A stretch of 64,000 bases of DNA from contig NZ_JAGPYK010000001.1 of assembly GCF_018070045.1 (NCBI RefSeq), positions 124,001 through 188,000 on the forward strand, written 5' to 3'. Each line of letters begins with the position of its first letter. The stretch's first letter is position 1. Of this stretch, positions 15,099 to 22,919 are shown one piece after another. A program made the position numbers and the translations under genes. This stretch comes from Micromonospora sp. U21. GTDB lineage: Bacteria; Actinomycetota; Actinomycetes; Mycobacteriales; Micromonosporaceae. A model generated the notes under the pieces. The model searched no databases. It saw only the letters and a program-made list of their open reading frames with translations, and was not told the origin of the DNA.

Positions 15099-15524
15099 TC
15101 ACGCCGGTTTCACGGACGAGAGGACGTCGAGGTAGTGCGGGTTGTTCATGACACCCAGCACGTTGCCGAACGGGTCGACCACGGCGGCCGTGATGAACCC
15201 CTCGTCCCCGTGCGGTGTGATCGGCTGGTACTCCGTGGCGCCCATCGCCAGCAGCCGCTCGACGGTGGCGTTGAGGTCGTCGACGTGCCAGTGCATGACG
15301 GCGCCGCCGGGCCCGGTCGCGCCGGGCGGCGCGTACCTGCGGTCGATGATGCCCAGCTCTGCCTGGTAGTCGCCGATGCGGAACTCGGTGTAGGCGGGGC
15401 GCCCGTCGGGTCCGGCCCGCAGGAAGTAGGCCTCCATGCCCAGGAAATCCGCGTACCAGGCCGTCGCCGCTGCCACGTCGTCCGCCCAGATGTTGAGTGT
15501 GGCGAATCCTCGCAGGCTCATCAC
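15099..15524 (-). CDS. VOC/glyoxalase-fold protein
   Basis: 141 aa. Two beta-alpha-beta-beta-beta modules are visible: FATLNIWADDVAAATAWYAD followed by EFRIGDYQAELGIID, and MHWHVDDLNATVERLLAMGA followed by VVDPFGNVLGVMNNP. Family members are metal-dependent lyases, dioxygenases or antibiotic-binding proteins. Candidate metal ligands include His in MHWHVDD and Glu in QAELGI. The start is GTG 15524 with an ATG as the next codon and GAGGGG upstream. It leads an apparent two-gene unit with the YdeI-type gene. The substrate cannot be told from sequence. Confidence 0.85.
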   Translation of the reverse strand: MMSLRGFATLNIWADDVAAATAWYADFLGMEAYFLRAGPDGRPAYTEFRIGDYQAELGIIDRRYAPPGATGPGGAVMHWHVDDLNATVERLLAMGATEYQPITPHGDEGFITAAVVDPFGNVLGVMNNPHYLDVLSSVKPA

Positions 15525-15682
15525 GTGTCCCCTCGTCGATGGGTTCCGCGGCCACGCTATCGGCTATTGCGGAAGCTGCTGTTCCTCAATGACGGGCAAC
15601 CGCGGAGTTGTGGCAAGTGCTTGCGGTAGCAACGAATCGCGACAACGATGTCTCAATAGCCGTCGATGCATTGGAGTAGCGC

Positions 15683-16009
15683 ATGCGAGCAGGAGCAGCC
15701 AGGACCGTCGCCGTGCTGACCATGTCCGCGATCATGACCGTCGGGCTCGGTGTCCTGGCGTCACCCGCCTCAGCGCAGGATTCCGGCCTGACCTTCTACA
15801 GCGGGACCTTCACCACGAAGGTCGCGAACGTCCCCGCTCCGACCGGAGAATGCACGGCGCTACCCGCGACCGCGGACAGCCACGTCGGTTGGAGCGGCTT
15901 CCGGGACGTCACGTTCTATCAGACGCCGGACTGCTCCGGACCGGCGACGGGTGTGGGCACCCTCCGCACCTATCCGGCCGGCCGCTGGACGAGTTTCCGC
16001 GCTTTCTGA
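15683..16009 (+). CDS. Small secreted protein, 108 aa
   Basis: ATG 15683 with GGAG seven bases upstream. The N-terminus is a Sec signal peptide (basic start, hydrophobic core VAVLTMSAIMTVGLGVLA, cleavage likely after SPASA near residue 31). The mature part is about 77 residues, with two cysteines (GECTALP and TPDCSGP) that could form one disulfide, and several aromatic residues. It resembles the many small exported actinobacterial proteins of unknown role. A GC-rich hairpin follows the stop codon. Confidence 0.8.
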   Translation: MRAGAARTVAVLTMSAIMTVGLGVLASPASAQDSGLTFYSGTFTTKVANVPAPTGECTALPATADSHVGWSGFRDVTFYQTPDCSGPATGVGTLRTYPAGRWTSFRAF

Positions 16010-16013
16010 CCCG

Positions 16014-16050
16014 CAGGCCGAGGCGGGCGGGAGCCCGCCCGGCCGGCCTG
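16014..16050. terminator. GC-rich hairpin between convergent genes
   Basis: An imperfect inverted repeat with core GGCGGGC-GGGA-GCCCGCC and outer CAGGCCG/CGGCCTG arms lies between the stop codons of the secreted-protein gene and the DUF72 gene. It has no T-tract, as is usual in such GC-rich genomes. Confidence 0.5.
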
Positions 16051-16065
16051 TGCGTCGATGACGGG

Positions 16066-16917
16066 TCAGAAGAGGGTCAGGGGCTCGACCGGTATCGGCT
16101 CGGGTAGCGCTTCGAGCTCCGGTACGCGTGCTCGTACCTCATCGTGGAAGCGACGGGCGAGCACGGGCGCGTCGGCGTTGTCCGGGGTGTGGATGAACAT
16201 CGTCGGCGAGCGTCCCTCGCGCAGCCACCCGGCGACGACGTCGACCCAGCGCTGCCACCCTTCGACCGTCCGCGTGGTGTCGTCGCGGCCGAGGTAGCGG
16301 ACGATCGGCCGGTCCGTCAGAGCGAGCGAGCGGAGTGGCACGCGCGGCTTTTTGGTCCAGGCGTCCCGCTCCGCGTCGCTGGTCGGCGGGCTGGTGAAGA
16401 ACGCGGTGGTGTCGAAGGGAATCCACTCCGCGGCCGCGGCGGTGAGGGTCTCCGCCAGGAGTCGGGTCGCGCGGGGTTCGGTGAAGAACGCGGGATGGCG
16501 GACCTCGACGGCGTACCGGTGGGAGCGGGGGAGCCGGCTCAGGAAGCCGCTCAGGGTTGGGACGTCAACGGGCGAGAACGACCCTGGCAACTGGATCCAG
16601 AGCGCATAAGCGCGTGGGCCGAGCGGCTCGATCGCGTGCAGGAACGCGCGCAGCGGCTCGTCGGCGTCGGTGAGCCGGCGTTCGTGGGTGACGATCTTGG
16701 GAAGCTTGAGGACGAACCGGAAGTCGGGATCGGTCTGCGCGGCCCAGGACGCCACGGTGTCCCGGGCCGGAGTCGCGTAGAACGTCGTGTTTCCCTCGAC
16801 GGCGTCGCACCAGCTGGCGTAGTGCCGTAGGCGCTCCTGCGGCGGAAGGGGATGCGCCAGCAGGCGGCCCTGCCACGACCTGTGGGTCCACATCGCGCAT
16901 CCCACATGAAGACGCAT
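16066..16917 (-). CDS. DUF72 (YecE-like) protein
   Basis: 283 aa from ATG 16917. It shows the DUF72 TIM-barrel pattern: MRLHVGCAMWTHRSWQGR at the start (family form is a G-x-x-x-W segment), VEGNTTFYATPARDTVASWA, FRFVLKLPKIVTHERRL, YAVEVRHPAFF and a late FIHTPDNADAPVLARRF. The family is widespread and structurally related to xylose isomerase-like barrels, but no reaction is established. The full length matches the family norm. Confidence 0.9.
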   Translation of the reverse strand: MRLHVGCAMWTHRSWQGRLLAHPLPPQERLRHYASWCDAVEGNTTFYATPARDTVASWAAQTDPDFRFVLKLPKIVTHERRLTDADEPLRAFLHAIEPLGPRAYALWIQLPGSFSPVDVPTLSGFLSRLPRSHRYAVEVRHPAFFTEPRATRLLAETLTAAAAEWIPFDTTAFFTSPPTSDAERDAWTKKPRVPLRSLALTDRPIVRYLGRDDTTRTVEGWQRWVDVVAGWLREGRSPTMFIHTPDNADAPVLARRFHDEVRARVPELEALPEPIPVEPLTLF

Positions 16918-16991
16918 GACCGATCCCTCCCCAGGTGAACCGCCTGACCGGAGCCCACGCTATACGCGCCGCCCACCTGTTGCGGCTCCGC

Positions 16992-17858
16992 CTATCCGAC
17001 GATCAGGTCGAGCGTCGCGAGCTGCGCGGGGTCGGCCACCACCTCGATGCCGATGATCCGGTCGGTGACGATGAAGCTGAGCGCGAGCCGGGCATCCCCG
17101 CCGAGCTCCACGACCGCCCCCGGCATCCCATCGACGTACGCCGGCGACGCCCCCTGGGCGCGGCCGTTGAAGAAGCCGGCGATGGTGGCCGAGCCGCGTG
17201 TCTCGGCGGCCGACCCCAGGCCTGCGGCCACCGGATCGGCGCGCATGACGACGTGCGGGTCGAGCAGGTTGACCAGGTCGTCGAACCGGCCCTCGCGCGA
17301 GGCGGCGAGGAACGCCTCGACCACTCGCCGCTGCCGGGCCGGGTCCGTCTCCCGGACGGTCCCGCTCTGGTGCACCCTGCGGCGGGCGCGGCTGGCGATC
17401 TGGCGGACGGCGGCGGGACTGCGGTCGACCACCGCGGCGATCTCCTCGAACGAGACCGCGAACATGTCGTGCAGTACGAACACGAACCGTTCGGTCGGCG
17501 CGAGGGTGTCCAGGACTACCAGGAGCGCCCGGCCGACCGACTCGGTCAGCACGGCCTCACGCTCGGGGTCGACCGGGGCGCCGTCGGTCGGGTCGGGCTC
17601 CGGTGCGGCGGTGCCCCACGGCTGCTCCGGGCGGGCGGTACGCGTTCGCAGCCGGTCCAGGCAGACCCGGCCGACCGTGGTCGTCAACCACCCGGGGAGG
17701 TTGTCGATGCCCGCGACATCCGCTCGACTGAGCCGCAACCAGGTGTCCTGGACGGCATCCTCGGCCTCGGTGCCGGAGCCCAGCATCCGGTGGGCGACCG
17801 CCCGTAGCCGTGACCGGTTCTCCTCGAAGCGCCGGGCCAGCAGATCCGCCTCGATCAT
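16992..17858 (-). CDS. ECF41-type RNA polymerase sigma factor (SigJ-like)
   Basis: 288 aa from ATG 17858 with GGTGAGG upstream. Region 2 is RFEENRSRLRAVAHRMLGSG, then AEDAVQDTWLRLSRADVAGI; region 4 is LDTLAPTERFVFVLHDMFAV, then SFEEIAAVVDRSPAAVRQIA. A C-terminal SnoaL-like domain of about 110 residues (RQRRVVEAFLAASREGRFDD, LLDPHVVMRADP) follows, which is the hallmark of ECF41 factors, where it regulates the sigma factor in place of a separate anti-sigma. The divergent neighbour is a carboxymuconolactone-decarboxylase-like gene, the typical ECF41 partner and target. Confidence 0.92.
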   Translation of the reverse strand: MIEADLLARRFEENRSRLRAVAHRMLGSGTEAEDAVQDTWLRLSRADVAGIDNLPGWLTTTVGRVCLDRLRTRTARPEQPWGTAAPEPDPTDGAPVDPEREAVLTESVGRALLVVLDTLAPTERFVFVLHDMFAVSFEEIAAVVDRSPAAVRQIASRARRRVHQSGTVRETDPARQRRVVEAFLAASREGRFDDLVNLLDPHVVMRADPVAAGLGSAAETRGSATIAGFFNGRAQGASPAYVDGMPGAVVELGGDARLALSFIVTDRIIGIEVVADPAQLATLDLIVG

Positions 17859-17908
17859 GACCTCACCACCCCCGGGCGCACCTGAGCTTTTGTGACCGCC
17901 GCCACATC

Positions 17909-17935
17909 TGTCACGCCGTCCGTCTGCCGGCCGAC
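17909..17935 (+). promoter_or_regulatory. Candidate ECF41-dependent promoter
   Basis: TGTCACG (17909-17915), a 16-bp spacer, then CGAC (17932-17935), about 70 bp before the CMD-like gene. The published ECF41 promoter pattern, as I recall it, is TGTCACA-N16-CGTC, so each element has one mismatch. It sits in the sigJ/CMD divergent gap, which supports it. Confidence 0.5.
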
Positions 17936-18005
17936 ATTCCAGTGACAACCGGGGACGTCGTACCACGACGCGCGCCGGGCAGCCTAACAAGACGGGACGA
18001 CCGAC

Positions 18006-18470
18006 ATGATCATCGAACCGCGCATCCAGAACCCCGCCAGCCTGCTGCCGGACACGGTGAAGGCGATCAACCTGCTCTACAAGGCCGCGCACTCGGCCGG
18101 GGTGCCGGGCAGCACGCTGGAGCTGGTGCACCTGCGGGTCAGCCAGATCAACGGGTGTGGGGCCTGCGTCGACTCGGGTGCTCGGGGCGCCCGGAAGGGG
18201 GGCGAGACCGAGGAGCGGCTGTTCGCGGTGGCCGCCTGGCGGGATACCCCGTACTTCACCGAGGCGGAGCGGGCCGCGCTGGCGCTCGCGGAGGCCGCCA
18301 CCCGGCTCGCCGATCGGGCCGACGCGGTGCCGGACGACGTCTGGGCGGAGGCGGCCCGGCACTTCGGCGAGAAGGAGCTCGGCGCGATTGTGCTCTGGGT
18401 GGCCACCAGCAACTTCTTCAACCGGCTCAATGTCACCACCCGGCAGCCGGCCCCGCAGGCATGGGGCTGA
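18006..18470 (+). CDS. Carboxymuconolactone decarboxylase/AhpD-like protein
   Basis: 154 aa from ATG 18006. The CMD/AhpD fold is shown by LELVHLRVSQINGCGACVDS with a CxxC pair, followed by ARKGGETEERLFAVAAWRD and FTEAERAALALAEAATRLAD. AhpD-type members use CxxC plus a His four residues after the second Cys; here that position is Gly (CVDSG). The gene is divergent from an ECF41 sigma factor, which in other bacteria controls exactly this type of oxidoreductase. It is probably a thiol oxidoreductase in a stress response. Confidence 0.88.
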   Translation: MIIEPRIQNPASLLPDTVKAINLLYKAAHSAGVPGSTLELVHLRVSQINGCGACVDSGARGARKGGETEERLFAVAAWRDTPYFTEAERAALALAEAATRLADRADAVPDDVWAEAARHFGEKELGAIVLWVATSNFFNRLNVTTRQPAPQAWG

Positions 18471-18485
18471 CAGCCCGCTGGGTCT

Positions 18486-18542
18486 GATCGCCTGATGCTC
18501 AGCAGCTGCCCCGAATGGACGACTGCTGAGCATCAGGTGATC
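18486..18542. terminator. 20-bp stem hairpin after the CMD-like gene
   Basis: Arm 18486-18505 pairs with 18523-18542 over 20 positions (one G-U, no other mismatch) around a 17-nt loop. It begins 15 bp after the CMD-like stop and ends just before the operators of the Clp-N gene. It probably isolates the two units. Confidence 0.7.
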
Positions 18543-18557
18543 GAGGGCGTGCTGATC

Positions 18558-18604
18558 GTCAACTTGAGGTTGACGGCGGAGGCGCGTCAACCTATGGTTG
18601 ACGT
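18558..18604 (+). promoter_or_regulatory. Leaderless sigma70-type promoter with twin operators
   Basis: TTGACG (18570-18575), a 17-bp spacer and TATGGT (18593-18598) put the transcription start at about 18605, the A of the ATG, so the mRNA is probably leaderless. Two 17-bp palindromes of form GTCAAC-N5-GTTGAC, at 18558-18574 and 18586-18602, cover the -35 and -10 boxes. No ribosome site precedes the ATG, consistent with a leaderless start. Confidence 0.75.
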
Positions 18605-19336
18605 ATGACGGATCCTATCCAGATGAGCAATCCCGTTCGCCTCGACGACCTGATCCAGGCGATCAAGAAGGCACACAGCGACGCCCTCGACCAGCTCACC
18701 GACGCGGTGATCGCCGCCGACCACCTGGGTGACGTCGCCGACCACCTGATCGGTCACTTCGTCGACCAGGCCCGGCGCTCGGGCGCCTCCTGGACCGACA
18801 TCGGCCGCAGCATGGGGGTCAGCAAGCAGGCCGCGCAGAAGCGCTTCGTGCCGAAGGCCTCGACCGAGGCGGCAGCCCTCGACCCGAACGCCGGCTTCGG
18901 TCGGTTCACGCCCCGCGCCCGCAACGTGGTGATGGCCTCGCAGGAGGAGGCGCGCGCCGGCGGGCACGCCGAGATCGGCCCCGGGCACCTGGTGCTGGGC
19001 CTGCTCGCCGAGCCGGAGGGGCTGGCCGCCAAGGTGATGGCTGGTCGGGGCGCCTCGCCGGAGGCGGTGCGCGAGGCGGTGGGCGCAGCCCTGCCGCCGC
19101 CGGCCGACCAGGTCCCGGACCTCATCCCGTACGACGCGCGCGGCAAGAAGGCGCTGGAGCTGACCTTCCGGGAGGCGCTGCGGCTCGGGCACAACTACAT
19201 CGGCACCGAGCACATCCTGCTCGCCCTGCTGGAGCAGGAGGATGGCGCCGGCGTGCTCACCAACCTCGGCCTGGAGAAGTCGACCGTCGAGGCCGACCTG
19301 GCCGCCGCCCTCGCCGCGGCAGTCGGGCAGAAGTGA
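18605..19336 (+). CDS. HTH plus double Clp-N domain protein
   Basis: 243 aa. Residues 10-85 form a helical DNA-binding-like region (SGASWTDIGRSMGVSKQAAQ is a helix-turn-helix). From about residue 98 there are two Clp N-terminal motifs: FTPRARNVVMASQEEARAGG with IGPGHLVLGLLAEPEG, and KALELTFREALRLGHNYIGT with EHILLALLEQEDG. There is no AAA+ ATPase, so this is not a ClpC chaperone. It is likely an autoregulated stress regulator or adaptor using the Clp-N fold as sensor. Twin palindromes on its promoter suggest that its own HTH binds there. Confidence 0.88.
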   Translation: MTDPIQMSNPVRLDDLIQAIKKAHSDALDQLTDAVIAADHLGDVADHLIGHFVDQARRSGASWTDIGRSMGVSKQAAQKRFVPKASTEAAALDPNAGFGRFTPRARNVVMASQEEARAGGHAEIGPGHLVLGLLAEPEGLAAKVMAGRGASPEAVREAVGAALPPPADQVPDLIPYDARGKKALELTFREALRLGHNYIGTEHILLALLEQEDGAGVLTNLGLEKSTVEADLAAALAAAVGQK

Positions 19337-19346
19337 CCTTCCGGGA

Positions 19347-19862
19347 TCAGGGCGCCGGGAAGCCGTAACGCAGGGCGTGCTCCGGATCGGCGGGGTCGAT
19401 CTGGCGCACGCCCTGGTCGGCGAGGCGCTTGTTGACCTCGTCGAGCTGCTCACGCACCAGTCGGGCCTCCTCCTCGGTGACCCGTCCCCGGTGCGGCTTG
19501 CCGGCGTGGTCCAGCGTGCCGTAGTCGATCTTCTCAGCGCTCTTGCGGGCCTTCGGCGGGCGAACCCGCTCGGCCGTCTTCAGCAGCTGCGCCATCGGCA
19601 CGTCGGTGGCCATCGCGTCGAACTCGCTGGCCGTCAGCACCACCCGGCGCGGCTCGCCGCCGCCGTGCCGGTCGTGGATCTCGACCACCGCCACGTCCAG
19701 CGCGGCGTCGTCGATGTTCTCCACCTCGGCCGGGGTGGCGTCCAGCTGCACGGGCCCGGCGACCAGGTCCGGGTGCTCCAGGACGACGATGCGGACCACC
19801 TCGTCGTCGTCCTGCAGGACCGTGCCGGTGAAGTCGGAGACGTGGATCGTCTTCTTGCCCAT
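19347..19862 (-). CDS. Conserved hypothetical protein, 171 aa
   Basis: ATG 19862 gives MGKKTIHVSDFTGTVLQDDD, then a beta-rich half (EVVRIVVLEHPDLVAGPVQL) and a helical charged C-terminus (EEEARLVREQLDEVNKRLAD, then PEHALRYGFPAP). The segment KIDYGTLDHAGKPHRGR lies between. It is convergent with the Clp-N gene, with stops 10 bp apart. The composition is typical of a real cytosolic actinobacterial protein, but I recognise no functional family. A DNA- or protein-binding role could be considered from its charge only. Confidence 0.8.
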   Translation of the reverse strand: MGKKTIHVSDFTGTVLQDDDEVVRIVVLEHPDLVAGPVQLDATPAEVENIDDAALDVAVVEIHDRHGGGEPRRVVLTASEFDAMATDVPMAQLLKTAERVRPPKARKSAEKIDYGTLDHAGKPHRGRVTEEEARLVREQLDEVNKRLADQGVRQIDPADPEHALRYGFPAP

Positions 19863-19973
19863 GCGCGGAGCTTCTCCTGTCGTAGGCCGGATTTCAGACC
19901 AGAAGAAGTTACCCGACAGGTGTGCGAAAGCCGGTGTTGGACAGCCCGGGTGTGTCGCCGGCCGCTGCCCGGG

Positions 19974-20201
19974 TCAGCGGGTGTTGAGACCCCGCCGTGC
20001 GGAACTGCCGGCCGGCAGCTTGTTCAGCTCCGCCCAGCACAGGGCGTCCGCGCCTCCCGTCGTGCGGGTTCCCCGGTATCGCGGCTGGGCCGGAAAGCGG
20101 TCAGCAGGCTCCGTTGCCCGCCAGAGTCGCTCGGGGTCCTGCTGGTAGCGGTCGTTCGGCTGAATCGGCATGACCATACCGTCCCAAACAAAGGTGTCCA
20201 T
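19974..20201 (-). CDS. Small hypothetical protein, 75 aa
   Basis: The frame from ATG 20201 reads MDTFVWDGMVMPIQPNDRYQ and has balanced composition with Asp, Glu, Gln and Asn, and G/C-ending codons, unlike the shadow frames around it. No strong ribosome site is visible; an internal ATG (MPIQPNDRYQQDP) could be the start. It is divergent from the DUF4396 gene. No family recognised, no membrane segment. Confidence 0.45.
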   Translation of the reverse strand: MDTFVWDGMVMPIQPNDRYQQDPERLWRATEPADRFPAQPRYRGTRTTGGADALCWAELNKLPAGSSARRGLNTR

Positions 20202-20281
20202 GTATGGAAATACCTATGACGGTCGATCGGTGCGCCTGGTTCCCGGTCGCGACGGTGAAGTGATCCGCATCTCTGGAGTTG

Positions 20282-20298
20282 ATACCCCCGGGGGGTAT
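20282..20298. promoter_or_regulatory. CsoR-like G/C-tract palindrome
   Basis: ATACCCCCGGGGGGTAT is a perfect 8-1-8 palindrome of the kind bound by CsoR/RcnR-family metal sensors (ATAC-poly-C/poly-G-GTAT). It abuts the ATG at 20299 of the DUF4396 gene, so binding would block expression. No csoR gene is in the window. Confidence 0.7.
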
Positions 20299-20790
20299 AT
20301 GCTGCCGGGCATGGAGAACATGGGTCCCACCCGACTGGCCGTCGCCGCAACCCTGCACTGCCTCACCGGCTGCGCCATCGGCGAGGTGCTCGGCATGGTC
20401 ATCGGCACCGCGCTCGGCTGGTCCGACCTGGCCACCATCGCCCTCGCCGTCGCGCTGGCGTTCGTCTTCGGCTACGCGTTGACGGTCCGCCCGGTGCTCC
20501 GTTCCGGCCTGCCGCTGGCGCGGGCGATCCGGGTGGCCCTGGTCGCCGACACGGTCAGCATCGCCGTCATGGAGCTGGTGGACAACGGCGTGATGCTCGC
20601 CGTGCCGGGCGCCATGCGGGCCGGCCTCACCGACCCGCTGTTCTGGGGCAGCCTGGCCGGCGCGTTGGCGGTGGCCTTCGTGGTCACGGTGCCGGTGAAC
20701 CGGGCGCTGATCGTCCGCGGGCGGGGGCACGCGGCGGTGCACCAGCACCACCACCGTGGGCACCACCCCGACGTTCCGGCGGCCTCGTAG
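20299..20790 (+). CDS. DUF4396 membrane protein, His-rich tail
   Basis: ATG 20299 directly follows the CsoR-like palindrome; ATG 20311 and 20320 are alternative starts. The core TRLAVAATLHCLTGCAIGEV and MVIGTALGW match DUF4396, with about four membrane helices and a conserved His-Cys-Cys pair in the first one that could bind metal. The C-terminus HAAVHQHHHRGHHPD is His-rich. Together with the operator this suggests a copper- or other metal-responsive membrane protein. No transport activity has been shown for the family to my knowledge. Confidence 0.85.
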   Translation: MLPGMENMGPTRLAVAATLHCLTGCAIGEVLGMVIGTALGWSDLATIALAVALAFVFGYALTVRPVLRSGLPLARAIRVALVADTVSIAVMELVDNGVMLAVPGAMRAGLTDPLFWGSLAGALAVAFVVTVPVNRALIVRGRGHAAVHQHHHRGHHPDVPAAS

Positions 20791-20878
20791 CCCGGCCCGG
20801 CCCTTGACGGATCGTCCGCCCGTCGGGGCCGCCCGGCGTACGGTGATCAACGACGGGCCGGCTGACGGGGAGGTGCGC

Positions 20879-21541
20879 ATGCTCGACCGGCGGCTCCAAC
20901 TGCACCTGGCCACCTGGCTCGGCCAGTGGCCGGCCCCGCCGGGGCTGCACGTCGTCGCCTCGCACCGGCGGGCCAAACCGGCCTGGGACGGCCGGCTGCG
21001 TCCGGCGCTCGCCGTGGACACCGGACAGAGCGCCGTGCTCTCCGTGCCACCGGACCGGGTGGCGGCGGTCCGCGCTCTGGCCCGGCGTGCGCCGGACCGG
21101 CTGCTCCCGGCGCTGCCGGAGACTGTCGGGCTGCCCGACTGGTGCGTGCACGACGGCCCCTTCCGGTGGAGCCTGGCTCCCGCGCCGCTGCCCGACGTGG
21201 GGGAGTGGACCGAGTCGACGGCGCCCGGGCTGCCGCCCTGGCTGCGGCTGTTCGACCGGCCGGTGCTGGTGGTCCGCGACCCGGACGGCAACTACCTGGC
21301 CGGGGCCGGGATCAAGCGGCACGACGCGTACGGGCGCGAACTGGCTGTCGGCACCGTGCCCGAGGCTCGCGGTCGCGGTCTCGCCCGCCGGCTCGTGGCG
21401 CAGGCGGCCCGGCGTGTGCTCGACGAGGGCGCGGTGCCCACCTACCTGCACGAACGGGACAATCACGCCTCGGCCCGCGTCGCGGGGGCGGCCGGCTTCC
21501 CGGACCGGGGCTGGCGTGCGTACGGGGTCTATCCACGCTGA
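20879..21541 (+). CDS. GNAT-family N-acetyltransferase
   Basis: ATG 20879 is chosen for GGGGAGGT five bases upstream; 220 aa. The C-terminal 100 residues show the GNAT fold: VLVVRDPDGNYLAGAGIKRH, ELAVGTVPEARGRGLARRLV (acetyl-CoA pyrophosphate loop RGRGLA), and TYLHERDNHASARVAGAAGF. The N-terminal half is less conserved and probably binds the substrate. The target amine is unknown. It follows the DUF4396 gene by about 90 bp on the same strand. Confidence 0.88.
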   Translation: MLDRRLQLHLATWLGQWPAPPGLHVVASHRRAKPAWDGRLRPALAVDTGQSAVLSVPPDRVAAVRALARRAPDRLLPALPETVGLPDWCVHDGPFRWSLAPAPLPDVGEWTESTAPGLPPWLRLFDRPVLVVRDPDGNYLAGAGIKRHDAYGRELAVGTVPEARGRGLARRLVAQAARRVLDEGAVPTYLHERDNHASARVAGAAGFPDRGWRAYGVYPR

Positions 21542-21763
21542 GGCTGCGTCGCGGGGCGCGGACCGTGGATCCCGGGCCGGATCCACGGTCCGCAACCTTC
21601 CCCCAGGTCCCGGTTTCGGGTGACCGGCCGCGTGGTGGACGGGCCGGTACGTGTCGATCACGCTACGTATCGAGCAGGCTCGGTGCAAGGTGCGAGCTGT
21701 CGGTTCGGAGTGTCGAATAGCGGACTTGACCTGGGGCTGAGCTGGTCGAGGGTGCCGGCCAGC

Positions 21764-22462
21764 TCAGTGACGTAGCGTGCGGATGAGGTCGAGAACCTGC
21801 CGAGTCACGGGGCGGAGGACCCGCAGTCGGGACAGCGCCACGAGCCGGTCGATCAGCGGTACGACACCGTCGATCAGCTGCCGGGTCTTGGTCTGCCCGG
21901 AAGACCTGTCGTGCACCCAGTAGAGGACCACACCCATGTACGCCAGCCAGAGCAGCTCGGGCAGTTGGGGGCGTAGTTCGGCGTCGACCTTGGCGGTCGA
22001 GCCCGTCAACACCTCGGCGAAGAGGTCGATTGCCGCCTGCCGGGGGCCGGACGACTCGGCGGAGAAGGGGCTGAGCGGGGAGGTGGGCTCCGCCGCGGTC
22101 TTGAAGAAGGTGGCCGCGAAACCATGCGATGGGGTCAGCACGTCGATGCCGGCGTGCAACACCCCGGCGAGCCGGGCGGCGAACTCATCCTCCCGGTCGA
22201 GCACCGGTTGGGCGGCGGCCCGGTGCTCGATCTGCGATTGAGCGTAGAACTCCTGTATCAGGTGGTCCTTGGACCCGAAGTAGTAATAGGCGTTGCCGAC
22301 CGCGACGCCAGCCTCCTGCGCGATCGCCCGCATGGTGGTCTGGGCGTAACCGCGCTCGCGGAAGAGCCGCATCGCGGTGTCCCGGATCAGCTGCCGTGTC
22401 TGCTCGCCTCGGGCGGTCGCAGGCTCACCCGCAGCGGTCGTCGGCGCAGTCTGCTCGGTCAT
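21764..22462 (-). CDS. TetR-family transcriptional regulator
   Basis: ATG 22462 begins MTEQTAPTTAAGEPATARGE; 232 aa. The TetR DNA-binding domain is clear (TRQLIRDTAMRLFRERGYAQ, then TTMRAIAQEAGVAVGNAYYY FGSKDHL). The ligand domain is helical, ending in VTRQVLDLIRTLRH. It is the last gene of a three-gene leftward set; its start overlaps the DCC gene end by 38 bp. Two identical-type palindromes before the first gene of the set are its likely operators, making this a self-controlled operon. Confidence 0.92.
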   Translation of the reverse strand: MTEQTAPTTAAGEPATARGEQTRQLIRDTAMRLFRERGYAQTTMRAIAQEAGVAVGNAYYYFGSKDHLIQEFYAQSQIEHRAAAQPVLDREDEFAARLAGVLHAGIDVLTPSHGFAATFFKTAAEPTSPLSPFSAESSGPRQAAIDLFAEVLTGSTAKVDAELRPQLPELLWLAYMGVVLYWVHDRSSGQTKTRQLIDGVVPLIDRLVALSRLRVLRPVTRQVLDLIRTLRH

Positions 22463-22919
22463 CGAGGTCACCGTATCCCGCCATTTCGTCAGCCGGCTCA
22501 GCCCGCGCATCGCGAACCCGCTCCCGTATCGCCGAGGCGGTGGTCACCAGGTGCCGGGCGAGCGGCAACAGGCGCGGTCGGGCCAGCCGCTCAGCCGTCG
22601 ACCGGTGGTCGGCCAATGCCCAGAGGCAGGCGAACCAGGCGCCGTCGCCCGCGTACACCTCGCCGCTGTCGGCCACCACGGTCAGGTCGAGCAGTGTCGC
22701 GTCGTGGTCCAGGCCGGGAAAGCGCCGCCGGGCCTCGGCCGAACCGGCCGGCACGAACTCCAGGGGTACGAGCTGGGCCCGGGAAGCCAGCCATCGGCGG
22801 GCGGCACGGCAGAGCGGGCAGTTCGCGTCGAATAGGACGATGAACTCCCGGATCCCACCGCCCCCGTATGCGGTGGGATCCGGGAGCCGGCCGTGGCTGT
22901 CGGCCGGTGAGGCAGTCAT
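22425..22919 (-). CDS. DCC-family thiol-disulfide oxidoreductase
   Basis: 164 aa from ATG 22919, overlapping the upstream stop by 4 bp (ATGA). The signature FIVLFDANCPLCRAARRWLA contains the family motif DxxCPxC near residue 33. The rest is helical, with the conserved WFACLWALADHRSTAERLAR region. DCC proteins are thioredoxin-fold-like redox proteins of poorly known substrate. Neighbours are a small membrane protein and a TetR regulator, suggesting a membrane-linked redox function. Confidence 0.88.
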   Translation of the reverse strand: MTASPADSHGRLPDPTAYGGGGIREFIVLFDANCPLCRAARRWLASRAQLVPLEFVPAGSAEARRRFPGLDHDATLLDLTVVADSGEVYAGDGAWFACLWALADHRSTAERLARPRLLPLARHLVTTASAIRERVRDARAEPADEMAGYGDLDDRADCADDRCG

